Part shown: in pieces, positions 25,167 through 35,800 of the stretch
Position numbering within the stretch: the first letter of the stretch is position 1
How the letters are laid out: every line of letters starts with the position of its first letter
Assembly (NCBI GenBank): GCA_002811645.1
Contig: PDIP01000077.1
Span: 144,998-208,997, forward strand
Direction: 5' to 3'
Length of the DNA stretch: 64,000 nucleotides
From: Corallochytrium limacisporum
Lineage: Eukaryota; Opisthokonta
Notes under the pieces: model-generated
Told to the model about the DNA's origin: nothing
Database searches by the model: none
What the model saw: only the letters and a program-made list of their open reading frames with translations
Made by a program: the position numbers and the translations under genes

Positions 25167-27218
25167 ATGCGTACCCTATCATTCGTGCATAAAATCATAG
25201 TGCCCTTTCCGGGAAAGATTATTCCAAACGCCATTACATTTGGAGACGTTGACAACGACGGCAGGGGCGAATTGGTCATCGGCAATGTGGAGGGATTGTT
25301 GTACATCATTAAGGGTCGGTCGACCAAGCCATGGTTGATTTTTGATTCCATGGGTAGTATCACCGTGGTCCGGTTTATGAAGATATCGCGGACTGGGCCA
25401 AACTATCTCTGTGTGATCACTGCTGAGGGAAGTCTCTTTATCTGTAATAGCAACAGACTTCGAGAAGGTCTTGAAGTTGCACAGAAGCAGTCCCCGGACG
25501 ATGCGGTTAAGACAATATTTGGTGAACCACACCCAGTAAATATAAACATTCGTTCGGCGGTGTGTGCTGATTTCGACGGTGACGGGCGGAATGAGCTGGC
25601 GGTCGGCCGGACCGACCGCAAGGTTCACTTCTATCGTCTGATCATTAACGAAGCTGGCGATGTGGTGAAAATTCAAGAATATGCGCGCCAGAATTTCTTT
25701 CAGCAGATTGATGGTATGTCTGCGAATCTAAACTCAGCCGATGGTTCCATGGAACTCCTTGTCGCACAGTCAGCAGGTAGCTACGCAAGGGTGGACAGTC
25801 AGAACCAAGTGCACTACGTGAAGGCTTCAGTGGGTGTTGGGCAGGATCACGGTGTCGTCGCCTCGGGCATTATTGGTGGTGTAGACTTTGTGGGCCGGGG
25901 CATATCACGAGACTCTTTTGACCAGGAACTACATGGCATGATCCCCGGAATGGTCAAGGGCCGCACATCCTCGATTCGATCACCCCGGAAGGGAAGAGGC
26001 AGGCGTCACTCGTCTCGCAATTCGGCTCCCGGAACCCCATCCCGACTGGAGATGCCGGACATCACTGAGCGGAGCGAAAGGGACACGGACGAGATACGAG
26101 ATGGTGTAGTATCGCCGACTTCCAAGGATGACGAGATGGGGGCACGGGACAAGCACACAGACGACGCATTGAAGACATCCGGCAGCGCTGATCTCACTCC
26201 TGCGGCTCCAACCCGGCAAAGTCGAACGCACGAAGACCGCCTGCGAAATCTGATCGCTACTGCCACATCTGATGGATCCATTCGCCTGATCAAGGATGGC
26301 GAAGACATCTGGGAACTGCAGGTCGATCACCAGCTCTTTGGCATGCAAAAGTTTGATTTCTTAGGCGATGACCGGGACGAAATTGTGGCGGTCAGCTGGG
26401 ATGGTATGACCTACATAATTGACCATGATAAGGAAGGCATTCGTTTTAAGTTTCCGCAAAATATCGCTGCATTCGCCGCGGGACATTATGCCATGTCTGA
26501 CAATGTTACTGAATCGGCCACTTCGACGGGCAATGGACCTGCAGAAGATGGTGCTCATCACCCAAAGACGGACTCTCAGGCATTAGCCTGCAATGAACCT
26601 TGCCTCGCGTATCTGACCTTCTCGGACGAGATTCACATCTACTACCAGCTGGAAATCACCCACCTCAAGTCTGTGGATCTTTTCAAGGTTATGCACCGTG
26701 AAGTGGAGGAATACCAAGAAGAGATTGCGACCTCTAAGCTACAACAGGGAGATGCCAAGGCGGAGAAGAACGAGCTCGCTCATTTCTTTGCCATGTGTCT
26801 TGACAACACAATTGAGGTTCAGTACCTCGAACATAAAACAGCCTTGATGCGCGTGCAGTTGGCAGAGATGCGCAAGCGCATCGCGCGCGAGCAGGATCCA
26901 AACCACCGACAGCGCACACGACCTTCTTTAGCGCTGCGGCACAGCGCTCTCCGCCCGACCTCAGCTTCGGCGACCGGGGTCTCGGAATCGCCATCGCTGG
27001 TGCCGGCTCGATCGGACTACTCAGGAGACGAGACCATCGACCCGGAGTACCTGCCAGATCTGAGCGTATCACAGCTCACCGTCGGTGATGTGGCGGCCAT
27101 GCAGTTGCCCCCGGCTAGAACGCGGAGTGGCAGTCTTACGTCTGCCCCTGATGACTTGCTAGCCGATGGGCAATCCCTGGACGGACTGACTCCGGACAAC
27201 ATGAGAGGCTCATTATAA
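25167..27218 (+). CDS. ITFG2: ITFG2-like protein (KICSTOR subunit)
   Basis: A complete 683-residue frame with FG-GAP/beta-propeller repeats. The start, MRTLSFVHKIIVPFPGKIIPNAITFGDVDNDG, aligns in order with animal ITFG2, including GDVDND (26-31), ELVIGNVEG (35-43), KPWLIF, and the second calcium-type loop DFDGDGRNELAVG (135-147). The region 386-430 (VDHQLFGMQKFDFLGD, VSWDGMTYIIDHD) is the strongest family signature. ITFG2 works with KPTN, C12orf66 and SZT2 in KICSTOR, which places GATOR1 on lysosomes to restrain TORC1 when amino acids are short. It is longer than human ITFG2 (447): a Ser/Arg/Asp-rich low-complexity insert covers about 265-350, and a helical plus Ser/Pro-rich tail follows residue 510. 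Function here is inferred from the family. Confidence 0.9.
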   Translation: MRTLSFVHKIIVPFPGKIIPNAITFGDVDNDGRGELVIGNVEGLLYIIKGRSTKPWLIFDSMGSITVVRFMKISRTGPNYLCVITAEGSLFICNSNRLREGLEVAQKQSPDDAVKTIFGEPHPVNINIRSAVCADFDGDGRNELAVGRTDRKVHFYRLIINEAGDVVKIQEYARQNFFQQIDGMSANLNSADGSMELLVAQSAGSYARVDSQNQVHYVKASVGVGQDHGVVASGIIGGVDFVGRGISRDSFDQELHGMIPGMVKGRTSSIRSPRKGRGRRHSSRNSAPGTPSRLEMPDITERSERDTDEIRDGVVSPTSKDDEMGARDKHTDDALKTSGSADLTPAAPTRQSRTHEDRLRNLIATATSDGSIRLIKDGEDIWELQVDHQLFGMQKFDFLGDDRDEIVAVSWDGMTYIIDHDKEGIRFKFPQNIAAFAAGHYAMSDNVTESATSTGNGPAEDGAHHPKTDSQALACNEPCLAYLTFSDEIHIYYQLEITHLKSVDLFKVMHREVEEYQEEIATSKLQQGDAKAEKNELAHFFAMCLDNTIEVQYLEHKTALMRVQLAEMRKRIAREQDPNHRQRTRPSLALRHSALRPTSASATGVSESPSLVPARSDYSGDETIDPEYLPDLSVSQLTVGDVAAMQLPPARTRSGSLTSAPDDLLADGQSLDGLTPDNMRGSL

Positions 27219-27274
27219 AAGGACTGTGTTCTCAGACACGGGTTCTAATCTGTGCTTATAATCCTTTAGAATAT

Positions 27275-27823
27275 TTAAGACTGGGACGTTGATTTTGAGT
27301 GTGATTTCTGGCCCCTCGGGCCTGGGTAGGCACACACGCCCTGGTCCACGCAAATTTTTTTGAGGTCAATGATCTCCTCAAAGTGCTTTTCGAGATCTTG
27401 TTGGATGTCAATGTCGCGATAGCCGTGCCGAAGCCATGTACGAATCTGCCGGAAAAGGTCATCGTATATGGCCGCGGAGCAAATCAAATTGAGGCGGTAC
27501 CGTTCCTTGTCCACGTTCTCGAGGTACTCGAGACCTTCCTTCTTGTCCAGCAGGGCGCACGTCGGAGGGTACTGTGTGATACTCCGATTCAATAGTGCCC
27601 GCACAGCATTCACACTCGCCGCCGTTGTCCTGCGGTATATGAGGCGCGGAAACTGTGTATTGTGGATGAATTCGTCGCTATTAACATCCTTGAGCTCGAA
27701 ACCGTAAAATCTAAACAATCCCTTGAACTGAGAGAACAAATCAGAGTCCATGGTGTCGACGAGGAGGATGCGTGGCGGCATGGGCTCGGCGTTGATCTCT
27801 TCCTCTGTGACCTCGACTTCCAT
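27275..27823 (-). CDS. C-terminal reading frame, probably part of the adjacent mitochondrial-type protein
   Basis: From the first ATG this frame gives 182 residues (MEVEVTEEEINAEP...), but it stays open upstream to about 28006 with no ATG, reading through KRKEFKSAPSLEEKGDEKG. It overlaps the end of the 27852-29492 frame, shifted by one base. After an acidic linker it has a compact alpha/beta-like pattern (PPRILLVDTMDSDLFSQF, FPRLIYRRTTAASVNAVRALL, IDIQQDLEKHFEEI) that I do not recognise. Most likely it is the C-terminus of the same protein, joined by a short intron or separated by a sequencing or genuine frameshift. One possible 34-nt intron (GTCAGT at about 27936 to CCCAG at about 27903) would restore the frame, but that is very short. 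A separate downstream gene is the alternative. It ends 56 bp from the ITFG2 stop. Confidence 0.6.
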   Translation of the reverse strand: MEVEVTEEEINAEPMPPRILLVDTMDSDLFSQFKGLFRFYGFELKDVNSDEFIHNTQFPRLIYRRTTAASVNAVRALLNRSITQYPPTCALLDKKEGLEYLENVDKERYRLNLICSAAIYDDLFRQIRTWLRHGYRDIDIQQDLEKHFEEIIDLKKICVDQGVCAYPGPRGQKSHSKSTSQS

Positions 27824-27851
27824 CGAGTGCTCTTCGGCTTCTTCGCCCTTT

Positions 27852-29492
27852 TCATCGCCTTTCTCCTCCAAAGATGGAGCAGATTTGAACTCCTTGCGCT
27901 TCTGCGGATGCCTGGGACAATCGATTCGAGGCCGCGACCACTGACTGTAGCGCCGAACCCTCCTGCTTTGATGCTTGGGGTTTCTGGAGCTCGCTCCCTG
28001 AATAATTCATGTCTCCATCCCTGAGATGCTTATCTGCTTCCTCATGCGTAGACTTCAATGGCAGTTCTCCGTCACCTTTCGGTCCGTGATGGTGACTGTT
28101 TCGTCCTTTCTCCTTCTCCTTCAGTTCCTCGAGCTTCCGTTGTTGGATGCGCTCAATGCGATTCTGTCGCTCCAGTCGGTCCATTTCACTGAAAGCATGC
28201 TGCACCCACCGCAGCACTTCGTAGAGCACAGGTGCCGCAGAATCGACTAGAATGTCGACCTCCTTGCGATTCCGCGCCCGTTCGCCAATGGTATACGCTA
28301 TACCGCCACCAGTCGTGGAACTGTGTAGAGTGTCACCCAGGAAGATGCGCACTATTCGCGCGTCGGGATCCAGCTTGTGAAGCTTGTTCTGTAGGAATGT
28401 AAAAGCCTGACTGGCATCTTCCAGGCTTAAATCCGTGGTCTGGATGCCGAGGTTGTACGCCATTTCTGTTTTTGTACCGTCGGCTTCGACAATCAGCAAT
28501 TTTTGTGATTTGTCCTTGGTCGGAATTAGGAAGGCCGGGTCCAGCTTGAACCCCTTCCAGCAGTGCCGTGACGAGTAGTGGCCCTCCGGGATTTGCCAGT
28601 AGACGGGAACTGAGCCATGCATGCTCACTCGTTTGATAAGGTGTGTCTGCTGCGATCCGTCCTCATAGATTGGTACAATATGCCGTCCGTAGCGCTCAAG
28701 CGATAGCGCGGTTACATCCGAGTCCATACCTGCAAGCCGGATGACACGCTCTCGAAATCCCGGCATCAACGGCTCCCTGCCATGCATAACATGATCACTG
28801 TACACACTGCCTGCGCGCATTCCCACTGTGACGAACCGAAGAAGCTGTGAAAGCATGAGGAAACCACCGAAGAGTGACCGCGTTGTACGTGCATTCAAAA
28901 TCTTCAGTTTCACTGTTGAGTCCTCTCGACTGTCTCCGAAACTCCGTAACAATTCTTGTGGGTCAAGATCCTTTGCCAGTGCCACTACTTCCGGAGGTGT
29001 TGTGCTCCAAATCATGCTGCTCAAAATATTATTCCACGCGTACGCATGGCAGAACCGCAGTCCCTCCGGTCGATAGAAAGGGTCCGCCACCAGCAGCGTT
29101 CCCTCGTAGAATCCCACCGTGTATACTATCATTGTCGACATGCCGAGCAGAGCTAGGGCCTTGGAGTCAAAAAATGACAACGCTGCGATCCTGGAAACTC
29201 GGTATACCGTGCGAAAAAAACTGGAAACTCCGTGAACATAATTAGTGTTTGGGAAATCATTCTGCACGGTGATTGGTAACGAAGTGCGCGGGGCTTCATA
29301 CGCCTTGCCGTCCAGCCCTGATCGCGACGAATACGTCCGTCTGCTGGCCAGTGACCTCACTCGCGCAGAATGTTGTATCTTGAGCCGCCGCTGCAATAGA
29401 ATGAACCGTGCAGGCGTTTGCTTGAGCAGTGCTGAGCTGACCAGCAGCACAGAACTGCTCGAGGCACGCACTGAGGTGATCAGTGTCATCAT
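27852..29492 (-). CDS. Unrecognised mitochondrial-type membrane protein
   Basis: A 546-residue frame with an ATG-ATG start. The first 60 residues carry many Arg, Ser and Leu and no acidic residue (ALLKQTPARFILLQRR, VRSLASRRTYSSRS), a classic mitochondrial targeting profile. One hydrophobic segment lies at about 103-128 (ALALLGMSTMIVYTVGFY). A soluble region follows, with GSVPVYWQIPEGHYSS, LLIVEADGTKTEMAYNLG and RIVRIFLGDTLHSSTTGGG as the most protein-like stretches, then a charged coiled-coil stretch (about 440-470) and a low-complexity tail. I do not recognise the family. The tail ends in an unconvincing out-of-frame stretch (GVQICSIFGGERR), which suggests that the true C-terminus continues in the frame at 27275-27823. 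It is divergent from coproporphyrinogen oxidase, with 1.6 kb of low-complexity DNA between. Confidence 0.75.
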   Translation of the reverse strand: MMTLITSVRASSSSVLLVSSALLKQTPARFILLQRRLKIQHSARVRSLASRRTYSSRSGLDGKAYEAPRTSLPITVQNDFPNTNYVHGVSSFFRTVYRVSRIAALSFFDSKALALLGMSTMIVYTVGFYEGTLLVADPFYRPEGLRFCHAYAWNNILSSMIWSTTPPEVVALAKDLDPQELLRSFGDSREDSTVKLKILNARTTRSLFGGFLMLSQLLRFVTVGMRAGSVYSDHVMHGREPLMPGFRERVIRLAGMDSDVTALSLERYGRHIVPIYEDGSQQTHLIKRVSMHGSVPVYWQIPEGHYSSRHCWKGFKLDPAFLIPTKDKSQKLLIVEADGTKTEMAYNLGIQTTDLSLEDASQAFTFLQNKLHKLDPDARIVRIFLGDTLHSSTTGGGIAYTIGERARNRKEVDILVDSAAPVLYEVLRWVQHAFSEMDRLERQNRIERIQQRKLEELKEKEKGRNSHHHGPKGDGELPLKSTHEEADKHLRDGDMNYSGSELQKPQASKQEGSALQSVVAASNRLSQASAEAQGVQICSIFGGERR

Positions 29493-30443
29493 GGATTGGC
29501 CTCCATATTATCCATTCCAGCAGTTCCCAGCAGAGGTAGTGGGTGCTAAATCATCCTGTCACGCATTCAAACTTTGAAAACTCTGATGTCAACGATAGGA
29601 CTGTTTCACGAGCCTTAAGTAGTAGGCAAACCTGGCACAAAAGCACAGCTGAACATTCGCCCGGCCAACGGAAGACTCCTGAGACCGTGCACGGGCCTTG
29701 GCAAGGGGGGACGGGCGGGTTTTTCGACTCCCCGCTCCCCCTTGCGACCCCAAAACCAAACAGACACACACACACAGACAACCAAGAGAAAGTTCGGACC
29801 CGTTTTACGTCTCTTCGCCCCGGCACCCCCCCCCCTCTTTCCCCTTCCCCACCAATGGGCCGCGGGTCCCTCTCTGTTACACTGGCAACCGGCAAAAGAG
29901 AGTGGACCCGGGCAGGGGGAGGGCGGAGGGTGAAAAAAACCTGGCACCCCTCCTCCCCCTCCTTTCACCCGCTTAAACACTGGAAACCTAAATATATCAT
30001 TAATTCGACTTCACCCTACCCGGGTGTTTGACCCTCCTCTGCTCACTGGCCGGCTCCCCCACTCTCTCCCTCTCTCTCTCTCCGTCTCTACTCTCCTGTG
30101 CATCGGAGTTACCATCGGGGGCTCTTAGGGGGGAGGGGGGGGGTTTACCACGCATAGTAAAACAGTAAAAAAAAAGGAGGGAAAACAATGGGGGAAGGAA
30201 TGAGTGAATAGAAATAAAGAGAACCCCAAAGCTTCAGAAGAAATTGGACACCGCCAAAACCACCACCCATCCCTCCCCTCCCAGAAGTGGAGAGCGGGAA
30301 AGGTTGGTAGTAAAACAATGGCGTTTTGCCCTGGCCGTTTCTCGTCCCCGCCCGCAACTGAGCACACACACACACACACGCCCACCCAAGACCCCCAAAG
30401 CCGACAAAATGAAGAAAACAATACCCAGTCCCCGGCCTCCCCT

Positions 30444-30481
<38 letters not shown>

Positions 30482-31078
30482 TCTCTCGGGGGTATTGCCG
30501 GCCTTTTGGTGTGCAGCACACACTTTTTTCAATTTTTTTTCGCCTCCAAGCGGAGACTTTTTCCTTCTGGGAGCTGTGGGGAAGGGGAGGGTGCCTCGCA
30601 CACTGCCAAAGTTAATAAAGAAAGAGTCCTGGGTTGGCCCCCTTCCCTCTTTTCACACTGTACACGCGCGCGCAGGTGAGAGACCCCGGGGGGGGGGGTG
30701 AAGGAGGGGACGGTGACACGCACCCAAAGACGACCCCCCCCCCGGGGGCGGGAGAGCAAGTGAAAAGCAGGAGACGGGCCAAGGAGGAACGGACAGTTTT
30801 TTGTGGGGTTGTGTGTTGGGTGCGCAGGTGCTCTGGGAGCTTGCCCGGGTCTCTTGAATGCTCCCGATCTGCTGACCGGCACGATCTGGGACGACGGGAT
30901 TTTGGGGGCCCGGCTTTTGTTTACTGCTACCGTTAGTGATGAATGATGACGCGGAGAGATAAATTGCAGCAGCACGTGTGCGCAATGGTATTGAAAGTCT
31001 TCATTGTCTGGCGACATCCAGTGACCCGGATCAGACAAGTTGTTGATCACTGAGATCACTCTTTCCTCTTACCTAACA
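29493..31078. promoter_or_regulatory. Divergent 5' region with pyrimidine islands
   Basis: 1586 bp between outward-facing genes. 29700-29970 and 30040-30780 are rich in C/T and G/A tracts, with an (AC)n stretch near 30363-30380, a (TC)n stretch at 30449-30475 and an 11-base G run at 30688-30698. The overlapping frames here are repeat-driven and not protein-like. It must contain the coproporphyrinogen oxidase promoter and possibly untranslated exons. Confidence 0.5.
30449..30475 (+). repeat. (TC)n microsatellite
   Basis: About 13 TC units in the 5' region of coproporphyrinogen oxidase. Confidence 0.9.
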
Positions 31079-32371
31079 ATGACACTGAGCAACCTGACCG
31101 CTGTCGTCTTTCGGCAGCCAGCAGGTGGTATGGATTCGCTGATCATGCAGCACCGCTACGCGCACACACAGACAATGGTCCGTTCAGCACTTCGAGGCAG
31201 TGGCAACGGTGGTAATCTCGGCCGGGGATTGATCCGTGCTGTGCTGGGCACCGTCGCGACTGTCGCGTACGTCGCATCCAAGGAAAACTTTGAGGCCAAC
31301 TGCTTCTGGCCCTTCAGCAGCGGCAGCGGTGGCAATCCCAAGTATATGGCCACCCCGATTACGCGCAACGTCGAGTCGCTGGCGATGGACAAGAACAACT
31401 ACCGGGCACGGATGGAAGACTTTATCATGCAACTTCAGGCCGATATTTGCACCGCAATCGCTGAGGTCGACGGCAAGCCGTTTGTGGCTGATCGCTGGGA
31501 ACGTGAAAGCGGTGGAGGTGGTGTGAGCTGTGTCTTGCAAGAAGGTAATGTTTTCGAGAAGGCCGGTGTTAATGTCTCTGTTGTGCACGGCACCCTCCCG
31601 CCCGCCGCGGTGCGTGAGATGCGCGCCCGGGGCCACAAACTGTCTGACAACGATCCTTTGCCTTTCTTCGCCGCTGGTATCTCCAGTGTCATGCACCCAC
31701 GCAACCCTCACGCACCGACTGTCCATTTCAACTACCGTTACTTTGAGGTCCAGGATCTAAACAACAAGGAAAATCCGACCACTTGGTGGTTCGGCGGTGG
31801 ATGTGACCTGACCCCGAGTTATCTGTATGAGGAAGATGCCGTCCACTTCCACCAGACGCTCAAGGATGCCTGTGACAAGCATGATGCGAGTTACTACCCT
31901 CGCTTCAAGAAGGAATGTGACAAATACTTTTTCATCAAGCACCGGGGCGAGGCACGAGGTGTGGGTGGCATCTTCTTTGACGACCAGGACGACCGTCCCC
32001 GGGAGCAGATCTTTGAGTTCATTCAGAGCTGCGGTCGTTCCTTCAATCGCAGCTACATCCCAATCCTCAAGAAGCGCAAGGATATGCCCTTCACTGAAGC
32101 AGAGAAGGCATGGCAGCAGCTGCGGCGGGGCCGCTACGTTGAATTCAACCTGGTCTATGATCGCGGTACCAAGTTCGGCCTGTACACGCCCAACGCACGC
32201 ATCGAGAGCATTCTGATCTCCCTCCCGTTGACCGCACGCTGGCAGTACATGCACGAACCTAAGGCCGGATCACGGGAGGCTGAACTGCTGCAGGTGCTCA
32301 AGCATCCGAGGGATTGGGTCCCTCTGGGTGTGGTCGGCAACGCTGCCACTGCCGTTGCCGCTGGCGCCTAA
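31079..32371 (+). CDS. HEM13: Oxygen-dependent coproporphyrinogen III oxidase
   Basis: From the first ATG, 430 residues. The enzyme decarboxylates coproporphyrinogen III to protoporphyrinogen IX in heme synthesis. Family motifs are intact: [19 protein letters not shown] (138-156), [13 protein letters not shown] (159-171), [87 protein letters not shown], and [12 protein letters not shown] near the end. The first 90 residues hold an Arg-bearing leader and a hydrophobic segment (about 51-65, [15 protein letters not shown]), then YMATPITR, like the leader of animal enzymes that reach the mitochondrial intermembrane space; the yeast Hem13 enzyme is cytosolic and lacks it. The open frame extends 39 bases upstream without an ATG. 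It is convergent with clathrin heavy chain. Confidence 0.96.
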   Translation: MTLSNLTAVVFRQPAGGMDSLIMQHRYAHTQTMVRSALRGSGNGGNLGRGLIRAVLGTVATVAYVASKENFEANCFWPFSSGSGGNPKYMATPITRNVESLAMDKNNYRARMEDFIMQLQADICTAIAEVDGKPFVADRWERESGGGGVSCVLQEGNVFEKAGVNVSVVHGTLPPAAVREMRARGHKLSDNDPLPFFAAGISSVMHPRNPHAPTVHFNYRYFEVQDLNNKENPTTWWFGGGCDLTPSYLYEEDAVHFHQTLKDACDKHDASYYPRFKKECDKYFFIKHRGEARGVGGIFFDDQDDRPREQIFEFIQSCGRSFNRSYIPILKKRKDMPFTEAEKAWQQLRRGRYVEFNLVYDRGTKFGLYTPNARIESILISLPLTARWQYMHEPKAGSREAELLQVLKHPRDWVPLGVVGNAATAVAAGA

Positions 32372-32866
32372 ATTCGAATGTGTCCGGGCAACAAACTCCG
32401 AAAATGTAGTCAAGTCTCGTCTAGTACCAATAATTTAAAATTCATAAATGCAGTTTTATTTCTCATTTGTGCGTGTTTTGGATGTGGAACATTTTGGGAC
32501 ACTCGGGGCCGATAGACATGAACTCACAGAAAACCATCCTGGAGCCAAGAATGGAGATGATCCAGGAACACCTCGGTGGAGAGTACCACGAGCTTCCCAT
32601 TGAACGTGATCCTCACAGGTGCTTTTTGTTCCCACAGCGTTTAGATTGTGAGCGTACTTCCCATTGAACGCTGCACAAGTTTCACACTGCCCTGAAACCT
32701 CCAAAGCCTATTTGCTATTCAGGCTCCCGCCCGTATCCGGGACGTCCCACCCAGCTATGCACAAAGACATTGAATGTGGACCAGCAGTTGCTTTTGGCAT
32801 GTACAAGTGTAGAAGGAAAACAAGTGAATGCTATGGATGTGGAAGTATCAAATTTCTGGAGGCGCC
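32372..32866. other. Convergent 3' spacer
   Basis: 495 bp between the coproporphyrinogen oxidase and clathrin stop codons. TTTATT at 32455-32460 is AATAAA on the minus strand, a possible clathrin polyadenylation signal about 410 bp after its stop. The 14-mer cttcccattgaacg occurs twice, about 64 bp apart (near 32594 and 32658). No gene is supported. Confidence 0.5.
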
Positions 32867-35800
32867 TCAGTATCCGTAGCCTCCCATTTGACCTCCCTGC
32901 ATGTTGTTCATCATTCCACCGCCCATGTTGCCGTACGGGGCACCGCCGTAGCCACCCGCCATCTGACCCGGTCCCGCAGTAATCATCAACGGTTGTTCAT
33001 ACATCATGCCACCCTGCTGCTCCTGCTCCTGCTTCTCCGTTTCCTGGGTGTCCAGGCGGATGCTAAGCTCCTGCAACTTGTCGTAGACCTCCCGAGTGGA
33101 CTGCACCAGGTAAGGCATCGCAAAGTCGTACAAATTGTTGCGCCAGGCCAGCTCCATGACCACGTCGGGGCGGAGATGATCGTAGCAAGTGAACAAACAG
33201 GCAGCAAAGCACTCCGTGTTCTTCTGATCCACAAAGAACTGCAAGAGTTCCTCTACCAGGTCACTGTCACCGGACTCGGCAGCGTACTCCATAGCGTCCT
33301 TGTACAGTTTGTCTTCCTTGCACAGGGCCGCAGCCTGCTTCCAGCGCTTATTGTTCTGGTACAGATAGGCAGCAATGCGACGGAACTCGATCAGCTCGTG
33401 CTTTTCGAGACGCTGGGCCAGACCCATGTTGTCAAAGTTGTCAAAGTTGTCAATGGACTCGCGCAGAGCAGTGAAGTCCTCTTCTTCGATCAGCAGGGAG
33501 TTGTAGGCCTCGTTGACAGCCTTGTTGTTGCCCTGTTGGACACTGGACAGGTACGATTTGACCAGAGGCAGGTTGCCGTTCTTTGTAAAGAACTGAACAG
33601 CGCGATAGTGGTCGATGCGCGGGGACAGGACAACCAGCAAATCAGTGATGAGCAGAGGGGCCACATCGAGGTAGAAGCTGAGAGCCTTGTAGTATAGTTC
33701 CACATTGCTGACCTTGACAACAATGTCCTTGAAAGAGCCATGCTCCCAGCATTCGGTTGGATGCTCCATCATAGTCAGCACGGCGTTATCAAACTCATCG
33801 TAGTTAACATATAAGAAGACCAGTTCCTTCCAAAGATGACCATCCTTGGCCGCAGTGAGCACCTTCGGAATATTGACGCGGTAGTAGAAGAGCTTCAGAT
33901 GCTCCATCAACTTCTCCGGCTTGTAACGAGAGTACATGATTGACAGCTCAGTGAACATACCCATGTGCGCACGCTCCAGACCAAGCGCAGCCTCAAGGAG
34001 CTGGATAACTTCCTCAAAGTGGCCGCGGCTTTCGTAGTACTGCAGCAGCTCTTCCAGCTCATCCGCATGCACGACAATATTCAATCCACAAATCTGTGCC
34101 AGACGGAACTCCTCAGCATCCACGCAGGCGTAGCAGACATGTTTCCAGGTCTTGACGCCGGAGGCCTTGCGGGCAGAATCAACAGCGGCTTGGTATTCGC
34201 CTAGGTGCACCAGAGTCTCGGCCAAGCGAGCATAGTTGGAGATGTTCTGGTAGAGGATACGGGCAGCTTCATACTTCTGGCTGTCGTAGCACTTGTCGGC
34301 AACCTCGGACACGTTGGCAATGGTGGTCCCGTTGACAAAGTCCTCAAGCTCTGTGAGGCGGTCGGTGCGTGCAAAGGCGTACAGGAGCTCGGTCTCGATC
34401 ATAGCCTCACGAGCGGTCTTGCGGGCCATCTGCAGGTAGCGGACCAGATCGTCGTAGGCATCCTTCTGCTCGGCAACCTGAATGACCTCGGCAAAATTGG
34501 CGGGGTCCTCGGCCTTGATATAGGCATCCACGGCATCCTTGATGCGACCAGCATCCAGGAAGGCCTTGGCCAGCAGGGACCAGGTCTCCGGGTCAGCACA
34601 GCGCTCGGCGAACTCATAGGCACGGTCAAGGTCGCGCACATTCTCCAGCAGCACATTCATGGCAGAGCCGTTGACGTCGAACTTCTTGAAGATCTGGAAT
34701 GCTTCCTCATAGAGTTCAGAGCTGATGGCAATGTTGGCGATATCTGGAGCATCGTAGTTGTCGAGACGGTCGATGTAGTCCATGACACGGGAAGAGTCGG
34801 CTTTGATGGCAGTCAAGATCAGCAGGTTCTGCAGGTTGCGGTTGTCGGCAAAAGCGGAACCATCGAGGACAATGCGCTCCAGCAGTTCAATGAGCTCGTT
34901 GGGCAGCTCGGCGGCCATGAAGGCCTTGACAGTCACGGACACGGCCTCTGGGTCCTGGGTCTCCGGCAAGGCAGTACCGACGACGGAATCGATAAGCTGA
35001 CGACGGTAGTCGTTTTCCTCTGTCAGAGTCTTTTCCCAGAGATCCAGATCCTGGCGACGGATGAGGTAGCGGGCCTGGGACTTGAAGAGTGCGTTCTGGT
35101 TGGTCACGTTGATCAGCTCGTCATCACACTGGCCACGCTCGTAGGCCACAACTGCCAGATTGGGGTCACGCTTCTCACAGTAGGCACCGACGACCAGGGA
35201 GTCGTAGTAAGGATTCTCACGCAGGAACCGCTCCGGGTTGTTGTTGGAGTCAATGTAGATCTTTGCAAGGGCATTGAAGGTGCCGCTGTCTTCCTGGCCG
35301 TTCTGCACACGGGCCTCGAGCCACGGCAGGAGCAGACGTAGTCGGTTGCGCTTCTCGACCTCAATGGTGAGCTCATCTACATCGAAGTTGCCGCGTACGG
35401 ACATGATCAGGTTCTTGACCACATCATCTCCGGCATCGACATCGAGGAGACCGCCGATCACGATGGGCAGACGGCTGGGGTTCACCTTCTGGACGTAAAT
35501 CTCAATGTACTTCTGCATCTGGTTCTTGTAGAGGTAAAGCACCAGGTCGTGCACATAGTCAAATCGGTCACAGACAATGATGAGGGGAAGCATATCAGTA
35601 AGGTTAGCTTCCTTCAAGAAGTTCTTAACCTTCTCGGCGTCGTAGACGTTGGACTCGCGGCAGATGCGCTCCACCTCCTTCATCTGACCAACGCGGACTG
35701 CGGCCTTGATGTAGGCGAAATGAGTCTCCGGGTCCTGGCTCTGGTTTACAATGGCACCAAGGAAGTAGAAAAGACCTTCGTAGGACTTGAAGCTCTCAAA

